Below, piece after piece: positions 1 through 8,972 of a stretch of 64,000 bases of DNA; position 1 is the stretch's first letter; the number at the start of each line of letters is the position of its first letter. A program made the position numbers and the translations under genes. Source of the DNA: Blastocatellia bacterium (GTDB lineage Bacteria; Acidobacteriota; Blastocatellia; UBA7656; JADIYM01). The stretch is taken from assembly GCA_021463145.1 (NCBI GenBank), contig JAJTWZ010000002.1, positions 124,001 to 188,000 of the forward strand. The letters are read 5' to 3'. The notes under the pieces are model-generated. The model saw only the letters and a program-made list of their open reading frames with translations. It was not told where the DNA came from and did no database searches.

Positions 1-167
1 GCTCCGGCCAGCTCTTCTGTTACGAAACCTTTCGTATTCCTTGAGTCGCAATGCCGCGTGAAGGAGTCGCCATCGCGTTCTTCCGGAGCTCCGGTGCATC
101 GAGAGGGCTACACTCCGGCGCTTCGAAAGGGCGGCGCCTGCCCGCCGCAGAAAGCCCACTACACGCG

Positions 168-722
168 TTAAGGCATCAGGTTCCTTCGCAGCGCCTCGTG
201 CGCATACGGAATTATCACCTCTGCGACGAGAAATCCCGGCTTGACGGTGGCAACGGCCGCGGCAACGGCGGAACGAACCGCACCTACTTCCCCGGTCACG
301 ACGACCATGCCCTTTCCGCCCGGTTGATTGCGCGCTTCGATGAGGTCGACGTTGGCAGCCTTCACGGCAGCATCGCCGGCGTAAATGGCAGGAGCTACTT
401 CCTTGGTCTCGACGATGCCCAACGCCTCGATCCGGTCTACCTTCACGCGACCCTTTATAGCTGGCGGCAACTGCGGGTGCACGTTCCGAATGATGAACTG
501 GTCCAGCACGACACCGTCCGCCGTCGTCGTTCCGGCCCGCATCGACGCTTCGACGTCAGCGACCGAACCTCCGATCATCACGAGATGTTTGCCGCGCGGA
601 ATGCTGAGTGTCATCAGCAGCTCCACACCCGCCATCTTGAGCATAGCGTCAGTGGCCTCGATGCCGCGCGCGATTGAACTCACTTCCAAAAATCCAATGG
701 CTTCTTCGTATCCGGCCATCAA
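168..722 (-). CDS. Tandem-domain bacterial microcompartment shell protein (BMC-T)
   Basis: Two BMC-like halves: 'EEAIGFLEVSSIARGIEATDAMLKMAGVELL...' and 'EALGIVETKEVAPAIYAGDAAVKAANVDLIEAR...GEVGAVRSAVAAA'. ATG at 722 or 719. Confidence 0.85.
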   Translation of the reverse strand: MMAGYEEAIGFLEVSSIARGIEATDAMLKMAGVELLMTLSIPRGKHLVMIGGSVADVEASMRAGTTTADGVVLDQFIIRNVHPQLPPAIKGRVKVDRIEALGIVETKEVAPAIYAGDAAVKAANVDLIEARNQPGGKGMVVVTGEVGAVRSAVAAAVATVKPGFLVAEVIIPYAHEALRRNLMP

Positions 723-861
723 GCTGTCTCCTGCTCGAAGATGGTTGGCGCTGCAGAGGGCGCGCCGGATTCTACTCTCGGGCCGGGCCGGCCGAAAACC
801 GGATACGAAGGTTCGCTCGCGGACCTCCAGACTCTCGGCTCTGCACGACGCCGAAGTCGAT

Positions 862-1980
862 TCAGGCCGCGATCACGATGCGGAATCCGGTGTCCGAGTG
901 CCGGTACTGGGGCGGTGCCGAAAACCGCGCCGCGGACCGGCAGAACACGGGAGGCGTGCGCCAGGACCCGCCGCGTCGAACACGCGCCGTGCCCGAGCAC
1001 GCGCCCCACGGATCGACGACAACGGAAGTCGAGTAAGTGTCACGAGCGTGCCAGTCCCGGCACCACTCCCAGACGTTGCCGTGCATGTCGACGAGGCCAA
1101 ACGGATTCGCAACGCCGTAACAGCCCACGCCAGTAGGCCTGCCGATGGGCTCGGCGCGTGGCCCCCCGGCGAACTTCTCGGAGCAGTGGTAGTTCGCAAC
1201 TTCCGGCGTCAACGTCTCACCGAATGCGAAGGGCGCTTCGGTGCCACCCCTGCACGCATACTCCCACTCGGCTTCGGACGGCAGACGGACGGTTCGGCCG
1301 GTGAGCGCGGCGAGCCGGTCGCAGAACTCTCTGGCCTCGATCCACGACACTCGCTCGACCGGATTGTCGTCGCCACGAAACTCGGACGGCTCAGGATCGA
1401 GGCTGAATGAACACTGAGGAAGCGCCGCAACTTCACGCCACTGCCGCTGCGTGACTGGCGTTCGTCCGATTGCGAACGGCGAAACGGTCACCTCGCGACG
1501 TGGTTGCTCTTCCTGGATCCACCGCAACGCCGTGCCGGCCGCGGCGTGCGAAAGCTCACGTCTCGCGGCCATGGCCTCGATATTCGTAGCTCCCATACGA
1601 AACACGCCGCCCGGCAGGCGGATGACATCGATCGTCACGCCGCCGCCCAACGTCAGACGATCGACGGATGCTTCGATCTCGCATTCCGTCGTCGTCGTGC
1701 CCGTTGCGTCGAGCGTGAGGAAACGCGAGCGCTCGGCCGGCGCCGGATCCGAAGGAACGGGAGTGCAAGCTGGGGCGACGGGAACGGACTCGGCGCCTGC
1801 CCTGGCAATACGCAGCCGCGCGAGTCCGGCGAAGGGGCTGGCCGGGAACGCGGCAATGAAGGCCTGCAGTTCCTCGACCCGGCCGCTGCCGTTCGCCGCC
1901 TTCCAGAACTCGAGTTCCGAGAGGCTCGAGGCGTCGCTCCCGAATACGTAGGTATCGTCGTCCGCCACGTGCGCGAGCAT
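862..1980 (-). CDS. SUMF1/formylglycine-generating-enzyme-fold (FGE-sulfatase) domain protein
   Basis: 'GGVFRMGA', 'TPVTQRQWREV', 'NPVERVSWIEAREFCDRLAALTGRTVRLPSEAEWEYACRGG', 'GLVDMHGNVWEWCRDW', 'RRGGSW...GFRI' are family hallmarks. Confidence 0.85.
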   Translation of the reverse strand: MLAHVADDDTYVFGSDASSLSELEFWKAANGSGRVEELQAFIAAFPASPFAGLARLRIARAGAESVPVAPACTPVPSDPAPAERSRFLTLDATGTTTTECEIEASVDRLTLGGGVTIDVIRLPGGVFRMGATNIEAMAARRELSHAAAGTALRWIQEEQPRREVTVSPFAIGRTPVTQRQWREVAALPQCSFSLDPEPSEFRGDDNPVERVSWIEAREFCDRLAALTGRTVRLPSEAEWEYACRGGTEAPFAFGETLTPEVANYHCSEKFAGGPRAEPIGRPTGVGCYGVANPFGLVDMHGNVWEWCRDWHARDTYSTSVVVDPWGACSGTARVRRGGSWRTPPVFCRSAARFSAPPQYRHSDTGFRIVIAA

Positions 1981-2000
1981 CGATTCCCCGACGGATCAAG

Positions 2001-4682
2001 TCAAGCGTCCGGAGTGTCCGAACCGGTTCCCTGATCGGCGATGTCACCTTCATCCGGGTACTTCCCGCCACTCTTGCGCTTCCCTGGAACCGCCGCCAGC
2101 AGGATCACCGCCACGATTCCCACCCCCGACAACCAGAGACCGGCAAGAAGCGGCCGGGGACGATAGACGAAGCGAATCTCGTGAGGCCCGGCCTCGATTC
2201 GAACACATCGGAAGACACCCTCGGCCGAGAGCAATTCCGCCGGTTGACCGTCTACCTCGACCTTCCAGTTCGGATCGTACAGATCGCGGAGCTTCACGAA
2301 TCCTCCGCCCTTGCCGGCGAAGGCGCGAATCACTATTTCAGTGGGTGACTCAAAGACGATCTCAGCCTCTGAGCTGCCATCTGGAAGTCCCTGCTGCCCG
2401 GCGGAGTGCCGCTTCGGGCTTTCGCCGGAAATCGACTCGCTCGCTTCCGGGACGATCTCGGTGCGGACTCCAGCGGCCGGCGGGGGCTCTGCCGATAGTA
2501 CGGCAACGGCGTCAGTGTCGGTCTGTTCATCGAAGAGCGCGTCAATCTGTGCGATCACGCCATCGCGTACTTCGCCAGCGGGAACGACGACGGCCCTCGG
2601 CGACGGTTCCCATACGTAAAGCGACATTGCCTCGAGCGTATCGATGGAAATGAGTTGGCGCGCGTCTTCCGATGGAGGGACCCGGGCGATGACGTAGCGG
2701 ACGTTCGACCGGCGCAGCATCCTGGCTCGCGCCGCCATGTCGACATCGAATGTGCGGCTCACCAGATCGTTGTAACGTCGGGGCGCCAGCACTGCCAGGT
2801 CGATCGTCAGGCCGTCACGGCGTCCATTGCCCATGCCATAGATCGGAAGCGCCGCGCACCAGACGGCCGCCTCGCGAACCGGAGACAGCCGAGGGAAAAC
2901 CGAACTGCGCGTCAGTCCCGACTCGTAGGCAAGTTCCGAGTTCCCCGTGATGAAAATTCGATCGTTCGGATGCTCTGCCGTCAGTTGAACCCACGGCGGC
3001 GCCGAGAGTTCGTCGAGAGGGATCGTGGGGTTCAGGTTCGAGTTGGCCGCGGTCAGGTCGGCGACGACCGCCACGAACAGCGCGGCGCGCAACCAACTGC
3101 CGTATCCGCGCGCCGAAGCGCCGAGCCAGATGCACAACACGGCTATGACAGACACGACGAGGACACGCGGCGCCACGTTCCCTGCCTGTTCGATCAATGC
3201 GGCCCCGTGCGCGTCAGCAAGGGGCAGCGCGAGCGAAGCCGCGTAGCGCGAAGCCACGGAACGGGCCTCCGCCGGCCAGAGCCGGCACCAGGCGAGGGCG
3301 TAGACGGCGAGCGTAACGAATGCGGCGCCGCCTCCAAGCGCAAGCCAGTGCCGCCATCGGCCGAACGCTGCCAAGGGCCGACGCAGCGCGTCCCAACCCT
3401 CGGCGGCGAGTCCCGAAAGGCCGAGGACGACGAAGGCCATGAACTTCAACGGAATTCGGGACGCCGAAAAAATCGGCAGGTGCTTGAGCGCGGGATAAAA
3501 GGGTGTCGACATCCCGAGAGACAGGACGACCGACGCGAGGACGAGCACGGCAAGCAGGATCGCCCACCTGGTATGGCGGCCGGAAGTGATCCCGACGAGC
3601 GCCAGGATAACCGCTCCCGCTCCGCAGTAGAGCGAGAGAATCACCGGCTCGTTCCAGCCGTGCATTGCATAGAACCAGTGTCCCCACAGATCCGCCGGGG
3701 AGAGGGTACTGCCGAAGAGGTTCGGCGCGATCGTATCGAAAAGCATGAAGAACCGCGGGTGGTACTCGTCCGACAGCGCCCCGTCCGACCTGAGCGACCG
3801 AGTCGACTGGTCGTACGCGATGAGCAACTGCGCCGCCGCGACGAGCGCGCCGAGAAGTCCCGCCGCAAGCACAAAGGCCGTAGACCTGAAGATCGACCTG
3901 AGCGACGACGGTCCTGATGCCGCAGCACCGGTGGCGGCGGAAATCACGGCAACCGAGGCCGTCACGGCCAGCACGAGCGGTTCGCCCGCGAATGCAAGCA
4001 GCGCGAAGAGGACTGCCAGAGCCGCAACCGAGCGGCGGCAAGGACGTGCGACTACTCCATCGGTACCCCAAAGTATCCACGGCGCCAGCGCAACCGACCA
4101 CGAGAGGTTGAGCATGTAGCCCATCGCGAGAAACGGTCCTGACGCCACGAAGAGCGACGCACCGAGCGAAGCGGCGCCGGGCGTCATCCGCCGGCGCAGC
4201 CAGAGATATGCACCAACTGCCGCCACCGGATACGCGAGCGAGACCGACAGGTTGATGCCGTATGGGTCGGGCAGGAAAGCACGCGCCAGAATCGTGAACG
4301 GGAAGAAGAGTTGAAGCGAAGGGTCGCCCACGACCGATTGGCCAAACGCGACCGACGGATTCCAGAGCGGCAGGTGTCCCTCGGCCACCGTGGCGCGTAT
4401 CCATCTGGTGAGGGGCCACGTGTAAAGCGTCAGGTCCCGAACGTAGAAGATGCGGTCCGTCGTGAAAACGCCGCGAACCATCCATATCGCCAGTAGCGGC
4501 GGCAGGAACGGCAGGGTGCGGTCGAGCACGGCGCGCACCCGGTCGAGCCGGTTTCGCGGCGGTGCAACTTCGGCTTCCTGCTGTTCGGGGGACGACATTG
4601 GAGGACATCGACCAGTCGGTTCGACGCCGACGATAGCACGGCTGGGGGAATCGAACGTCCGGAGTAAGGAGATGCCCGCCAC
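2001..4682 (-). CDS. YfhO-like large multi-spanning membrane protein
   Basis: 893 aa, many hydrophobic helices, 'DLTLYTWPLTRWIRATVAEGHLPLWNPSVAFGQSVVGDPSLQLFFPF' and C-terminal 'LRDLYDPNWKVEVDGQPAELLSAEGVFRCVRIEAGPHEIRFVYRP' typical of YfhO. Start ambiguous (GTG 4682 or ATG 4598). Confidence 0.75.
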   Translation of the reverse strand: MAGISLLRTFDSPSRAIVGVEPTGRCPPMSSPEQQEAEVAPPRNRLDRVRAVLDRTLPFLPPLLAIWMVRGVFTTDRIFYVRDLTLYTWPLTRWIRATVAEGHLPLWNPSVAFGQSVVGDPSLQLFFPFTILARAFLPDPYGINLSVSLAYPVAAVGAYLWLRRRMTPGAASLGASLFVASGPFLAMGYMLNLSWSVALAPWILWGTDGVVARPCRRSVAALAVLFALLAFAGEPLVLAVTASVAVISAATGAAASGPSSLRSIFRSTAFVLAAGLLGALVAAAQLLIAYDQSTRSLRSDGALSDEYHPRFFMLFDTIAPNLFGSTLSPADLWGHWFYAMHGWNEPVILSLYCGAGAVILALVGITSGRHTRWAILLAVLVLASVVLSLGMSTPFYPALKHLPIFSASRIPLKFMAFVVLGLSGLAAEGWDALRRPLAAFGRWRHWLALGGGAAFVTLAVYALAWCRLWPAEARSVASRYAASLALPLADAHGAALIEQAGNVAPRVLVVSVIAVLCIWLGASARGYGSWLRAALFVAVVADLTAANSNLNPTIPLDELSAPPWVQLTAEHPNDRIFITGNSELAYESGLTRSSVFPRLSPVREAAVWCAALPIYGMGNGRRDGLTIDLAVLAPRRYNDLVSRTFDVDMAARARMLRRSNVRYVIARVPPSEDARQLISIDTLEAMSLYVWEPSPRAVVVPAGEVRDGVIAQIDALFDEQTDTDAVAVLSAEPPPAAGVRTEIVPEASESISGESPKRHSAGQQGLPDGSSEAEIVFESPTEIVIRAFAGKGGGFVKLRDLYDPNWKVEVDGQPAELLSAEGVFRCVRIEAGPHEIRFVYRPRPLLAGLWLSGVGIVAVILLAAVPGKRKSGGKYPDEGDIADQGTGSDTPDA

Positions 4683-4758
4683 GGCGCCAAGCCACCCCGA
4701 TCGCGGCGGCGCCAGCCGGCGGCGTCTGGATGTGCTGAGACGCTCTAGTGACGTGGCG

Positions 4759-5265
4759 TCAGATGTACGTCAGATTTCTGTGCTGGAACGCGCCCTCGGG
4801 GTCTTCGTATTCGCGGCCTCCGAGGTCCGTCCCGTCCCAGCGCAGAGTCACGAGCGCGAGACCGGCGAAAATGTGCTCCGGCCGCTGAATCGTCAACTCG
4901 GCCTCGGGCGACATGACGATCATTGCCATCCGGTGCCCGATCTTGTCGCTTGCGAGCACACGGATTCGCCGATCCCGCTGATAGGGCCGGATTCGGGAAC
5001 TGCGCGACACCTTAACGAAAACGAGAGCGCGATCGGTGTCGCCTTCGAGCTCGGGCATGAGCCAGTAACGCCCGAAGGATTCCTCGGCCACGGATGCGCG
5101 CTCGACGATCGATAGCCGCTCACCTACTTCGCACACCACCTTGTGGTGGGCGAAGAAGTGAGTGCCTCCGCCTGCCCCCCGGTCGAAGTACAGGAACGGT
5201 TGCTGGCCGTCCGTCAGTTCGATCCTCGAGAGAATGCTGCTTTCCGTCGCCGTGAACACCTTCAC
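4759..5265 (-). CDS. Hypothetical protein
   Basis: 168 aa ORF with plausible composition; no family recognised. Confidence 0.5.
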   Translation of the reverse strand: MKVFTATESSILSRIELTDGQQPFLYFDRGAGGGTHFFAHHKVVCEVGERLSIVERASVAEESFGRYWLMPELEGDTDRALVFVKVSRSSRIRPYQRDRRIRVLASDKIGHRMAMIVMSPEAELTIQRPEHIFAGLALVTLRWDGTDLGGREYEDPEGAFQHRNLTYI

Positions 5266-5417
5266 GATCAGCCTCCGTTCGACTGCGCCGGTTCGGCGCG
5301 GATCCGATACTCGTTCACGGGGGCTGGCGGTTTGCGGCTCGGGTCGGCTCCGTTACATGCGGAGGCAGAAAGCAAAAACGGCCACCGCAGGGGTGACCGA
5401 ACTTCGCAGATTTCGAG

Positions 5418-5490
<73 letters not shown>

Positions 5491-5821
5491 AAACGCGTGG
5501 ATACTACGAATCGTCCGAAACCTTGTCAACCCCCGCTCCAGAACAGGTTCCGTGCGGCCAAAGCGTGATCCGCGCACTGCAAAACAGCTCAAAACGGGCC
5601 GGATTCCTGCCCTCGAGGCCCGGCTGGGCGACTCTCCGGCGGACTTCCGTCTCGACCTGATCAGATCCGGGGCGACATCGCCTTCCGTACTGGAGACGGA
5701 CGGGCCGGGCCGACCCGGCTCACAAATTTCACGACCCGACGGGCATCTCGAAGACGATGGCAGGCGCTCTCACGAATGTGACGACCGGATGTAAAATCTC
5801 GGTCAACGCGACACAATCTTC

Positions 5822-5850
5822 TTTGCACGCTTGACCTTGCGCGCTATGAT
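5822..5850 (+). promoter_or_regulatory. Sigma70-like promoter (TTTGCA-N17-TATGAT) upstream of the phosphatase gene
   Basis: TTTGCA at 5822-5827, TATGAT at 5845-5850, 17-nt spacer. Confidence 0.4.
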
Positions 5851-5948
5851 TCCGTGGATCACCTTGGCAACCGTTTGAGGGGATTGCGGCATCAGAGGCC
5901 GTGTTCCACTCAATTTCATATCAGCGTGGTTAGGGAGCCGTACTCATT

Positions 5949-6614
5949 ATGACGAAGTCTCTTTTTGTTCGAAGGCTGTTCGCCGCCGTAGTTTCGGCGC
6001 CGTTGTTTGCGCTCTCGGCGATCGCAGGCGGCGGCGGTGGTGGAGCAGTAGTTGCGCCGGCGATGCGCGACTCGTTTCAACCGATCGAGGTCCAGGGTCT
6101 CACTCTGAGCAACTTCGGTGTTGTTGATGGAAAGCTCTTCAGAGGTGATCAGCCGAAGGGTGACGAGTTCCGCCAGCTCAAGGCGCTCGGCGTCAAGACT
6201 GTCATCGACCTCCGCCTCGATGCGAAGAAGGATTCGCGCGAGCTTGCCGAAGCGGCCGGTCTCGTCTACGTGAACATTCCGATCGACGATTCGAAGCGTC
6301 CCTCCGACCAGGACGTCGCCACTTTCTTCAAGGTGATCGACGAGATGGACGGCGCCGCCTACGTGCACTGCGCCGGTGGCCGCCACCGAACCGGATCGAT
6401 GATCGCCGTGTATCGAATGACGCAGAATGGCTGGAACGTCGACCAGGCGTACCAGGAGATGCTCAACTACGATTTCTACACTCGCTGGGGACACGGCGGT
6501 TTCAAGGACTTCGTTTTCGAGTACTACTCCCGGATGCAGGAAGACCCGAAGAGCGTACCTGTGGCTTGCACGACGATCCCGAGTGCTGAAGTGACGGTAC
6601 CGGCCTACAAGTAA
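5949..6614 (+). CDS. Secreted or membrane-anchored dual-specificity/tyrosine phosphatase-like protein
   Basis: N-terminal signal-like segment; active-site-like 'VHCAGGRHRTG' (C-x5-R) and 'LFRGDQPKGDEFRQLKALGVKTVIDLR'. Confidence 0.75.
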   Translation: MTKSLFVRRLFAAVVSAPLFALSAIAGGGGGGAVVAPAMRDSFQPIEVQGLTLSNFGVVDGKLFRGDQPKGDEFRQLKALGVKTVIDLRLDAKKDSRELAEAAGLVYVNIPIDDSKRPSDQDVATFFKVIDEMDGAAYVHCAGGRHRTGSMIAVYRMTQNGWNVDQAYQEMLNYDFYTRWGHGGFKDFVFEYYSRMQEDPKSVPVACTTIPSAEVTVPAYK

Positions 6615-6636
6615 CTTCCACCGAACCTGACATCTG

Positions 6637-6673
6637 AAACGGCGCGTTCCCGCGAAGGGACGCGCCGTTTTTC
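6637..6673 (+). terminator. Rho-independent terminator
   Basis: AAACGGCGCGT (6637-6647) pairs with ACGCGCCGTTT (6660-6670) followed by TT. Confidence 0.75.
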
Positions 6674-6817
6674 CGTCCGGGCGACGACAGGCGATCGCCG
6701 CCGTTTGCGAGCTTTCGGCGACCGGCCCATAATGGCGCGTCGAACCAGAACCTGTGATGCGCTCGATTCGATTCAAATGGTGACCTTCCTGTCTCGAACC
6801 GGCGCGATGGCGGCATC

Positions 6818-7156
6818 GTGACGGTTGGCGCAAATCGCGGGCTCGGCGCGGGCTTCGCCATCGCGGGCCTGCTCTCGGCCGCGCTGGCGTACTTCGCATT
6901 CGACCTCGGCCTGATGAGCGGCTCTTCGTGGAGGCCGGTGCTGGTTGCGTTCGCGATCGGAGCGCTCTCCGCCGGGCTCGTCACCGCCATCGATCGAAAG
7001 ATGCGACGCGAGAAACAGCCCCGAATCGCGAAGCCAAAGGGCCCGTGGGCATGCCCCAAATGCGGATCGGCCTACGTCGCAGAGGCGACCTCGTGTTCGG
7101 ATTGCGGCGTGCCACTCGCCGGTGACAGGTCCAAGGCCGAGTCCGCAAGTGCCTGA
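6818..7156 (+). CDS. Small membrane protein with C-terminal zinc ribbon
   Basis: Two hydrophobic segments, then 'WACPKCGSAYVAEATSCSDCGVPL' (CxxC...CxxC). GTG start. Confidence 0.55.
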   Translation: MTVGANRGLGAGFAIAGLLSAALAYFAFDLGLMSGSSWRPVLVAFAIGALSAGLVTAIDRKMRREKQPRIAKPKGPWACPKCGSAYVAEATSCSDCGVPLAGDRSKAESASA

Positions 7157-7176
7157 CGATCGGCCGCGCAGAGCGC

Positions 7177-7262
7177 TGGCGGAGGGTGAGGGACTCGAAC
7201 CCCCAAGCGCTTTCGCGCGGCGGTTTTCAAGACCGCTGACTTACCAATTAGCCTAACCCTCC
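7177..7262 (-). tRNA. tRNA-Ser (anticodon TGA)
   Basis: Reverse complement GGAGGGTTAGGCTAATTGGTAAGTCAGCGGTCTTGAAAACCGC...TTGGGGGTTCGAGTCCCTCACCCTCCGCCA; long variable arm, G73, encoded CCA. Confidence 0.93.
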
Positions 7263-7389
7263 AGCCGGGCGGGAAGTATACGCGTGCTTCGGCCAAGGGC
7301 GCGAATTCAAACTCGCCTGGCACTCCATCCGGCGACCATGGCGCCGATGTTGGTATACTCCGGCCTTCCAATCGACGAAGGACGACCCA

Positions 7390-7791
7390 ATGACCGAATC
7401 CTCCCTCAGCCCCGAGGCCAGTACCCTCGATTCCGACACGGACACCGAAGCGACCCTCGACGATTCGCCTGACGCGGCGAGTGTAGCCAGGTCGCGGGCG
7501 ACAGATCGCAAGACGCTCTACTGCCCTTCATGCCACTCCAGATTCCTGAACGCTTCCGAGGAATGCTCCGCCTGTCACGTCAAACTAGTTGGCGTGCAAC
7601 CGCGAGACGTTTCGCTCTTCCGGCCGCTGATCGATGTACCCTTCGTGCTTGCAGCGATGCTCTTTTATTTCGGCTATGACCGTCTGAATGGCGAAGCACA
7701 GAGCTTCGGACTCATCTTCCTGATTCTCGGCTTCGCAACTCTCGTCACATTCCGCGCCATCGGATATGCCGAATGGCTCGGCCGCCGATGA
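7390..7791 (+). CDS. Small zinc-ribbon membrane protein
   Basis: 'LYCPSCHSRFLNASEECSACHVKLV' followed by two hydrophobic helices. Confidence 0.55.
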   Translation: MTESSLSPEASTLDSDTDTEATLDDSPDAASVARSRATDRKTLYCPSCHSRFLNASEECSACHVKLVGVQPRDVSLFRPLIDVPFVLAAMLFYFGYDRLNGEAQSFGLIFLILGFATLVTFRAIGYAEWLGRR

Positions 7792-7845
7792 CTCGTGTAT
7801 TCTCGTCGTGATCCGTATCAGGATTCGAATCGGGACATTTCCGGC

Positions 7846-8934
7846 ATGAGCACTCCAGCATCCGCGACCGCCACCGAACTCGCTCAGAGGATCGAGGCCG
7901 GCGACACGCTCTCAGACGCAGACTGGCTGCTTGCGGTGCAGGAAGTCTCGACGGGCGAACTCCTTCGGCTCGCCGACGGCGTCCGGCGCCGCTGGCATCC
8001 CGAGCCTGAAGTTACTTACGTCATCGACCGCAATATCAACTATTCGAACGTGTGCTCGGCGATCTGCACGTTCTGCGCCTTCTACCGGAAGCCCGGCCAC
8101 GCCGAAGGCTACGTCCTGCCGAACGAGCAGATCTTCCGGAGTGTCGAGGAGATGCTCGAACTCGGGGGAAGCGGCGTGCTGATGCAGGGTGGATTGCATC
8201 CCGACCTGCCCCTCGACTACTACGAGACTCTCCTGTCAGAGCTGAAAAGGCGCTATCCGGGCATCTACCTGCATTGCTTCTCGCCGCCGGAGATCGTCAA
8301 CATCTCCGAAGTGTCAGGCCGGCCGATCCCCGAAGTGCTAATACGGCTCAGGGATGCCGGGCTCGATTCGATTCCCGGGGGCGGCGCCGAAATCCTCGTC
8401 GACTCGTTCCGCAAGCGGCGCGCCACCAAATGCACCGGCGTCGAGTGGCTGAATGTCATGGAGACGGCGCACGACCTCGGCATCCGCACGACCGCCACGA
8501 TGATGTTCGGAATGGGCGAGAGACTCGAGCATCGCATCGAGCACATGCGAATGATCAAGGACGTGCAGAGCCGCACGAACGGCTTCTACGCGTTCATCAT
8601 GTGGACGTTCCAGCCAGACAATACACCGCTTGGACGCGCCTACCCCGATCGGGTTCCGGCAGACGAGTTCCTTCGCTGGTTCGCAGTCGGGCGACTGTAC
8701 CTCGACACGATTCCGAACCATCAGGTCTCGTGGCTGACGCAGGGACTCGATGTCGGACGCCGAGCGCTTCACGGCGGAGCAAACGACCTCGGATCGATAA
8801 TGATCGAAGAGAACGTGATCTCGGCCGCCGGCGCGAGCCACAAGGCCACTGAAGAAATGCTGCGGGGAGTCATCGAGTCGGAGGGCTTCCGGGCAGTACG
8901 GCGCAACGCCGCTTACGAGCGCCTCGACCCGTAA
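7846..8934 (+). CDS. mqnC: Cyclic dehypoxanthinyl futalosine synthase (radical SAM, menaquinone via futalosine)
   Basis: '[27 protein letters not shown]' CxxxCxxC, '[20 protein letters not shown]', '[13 protein letters not shown]'. Start set at ATG 7846. Confidence 0.88.
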   Translation: MSTPASATATELAQRIEAGDTLSDADWLLAVQEVSTGELLRLADGVRRRWHPEPEVTYVIDRNINYSNVCSAICTFCAFYRKPGHAEGYVLPNEQIFRSVEEMLELGGSGVLMQGGLHPDLPLDYYETLLSELKRRYPGIYLHCFSPPEIVNISEVSGRPIPEVLIRLRDAGLDSIPGGGAEILVDSFRKRRATKCTGVEWLNVMETAHDLGIRTTATMMFGMGERLEHRIEHMRMIKDVQSRTNGFYAFIMWTFQPDNTPLGRAYPDRVPADEFLRWFAVGRLYLDTIPNHQVSWLTQGLDVGRRALHGGANDLGSIMIEENVISAAGASHKATEEMLRGVIESEGFRAVRRNAAYERLDP

Positions 8935-8972
8935 CCGGGCCGAGCGCGCGGCCGCGGTATTTGTCACACGCG

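Noticed and set aside
2655-3917. 420-aa plus-strand ORF antisense to YfhO-like gene
   Set aside because: Shadow ORF, Arg/Gln-rich, no hydrophobic or domain pattern.
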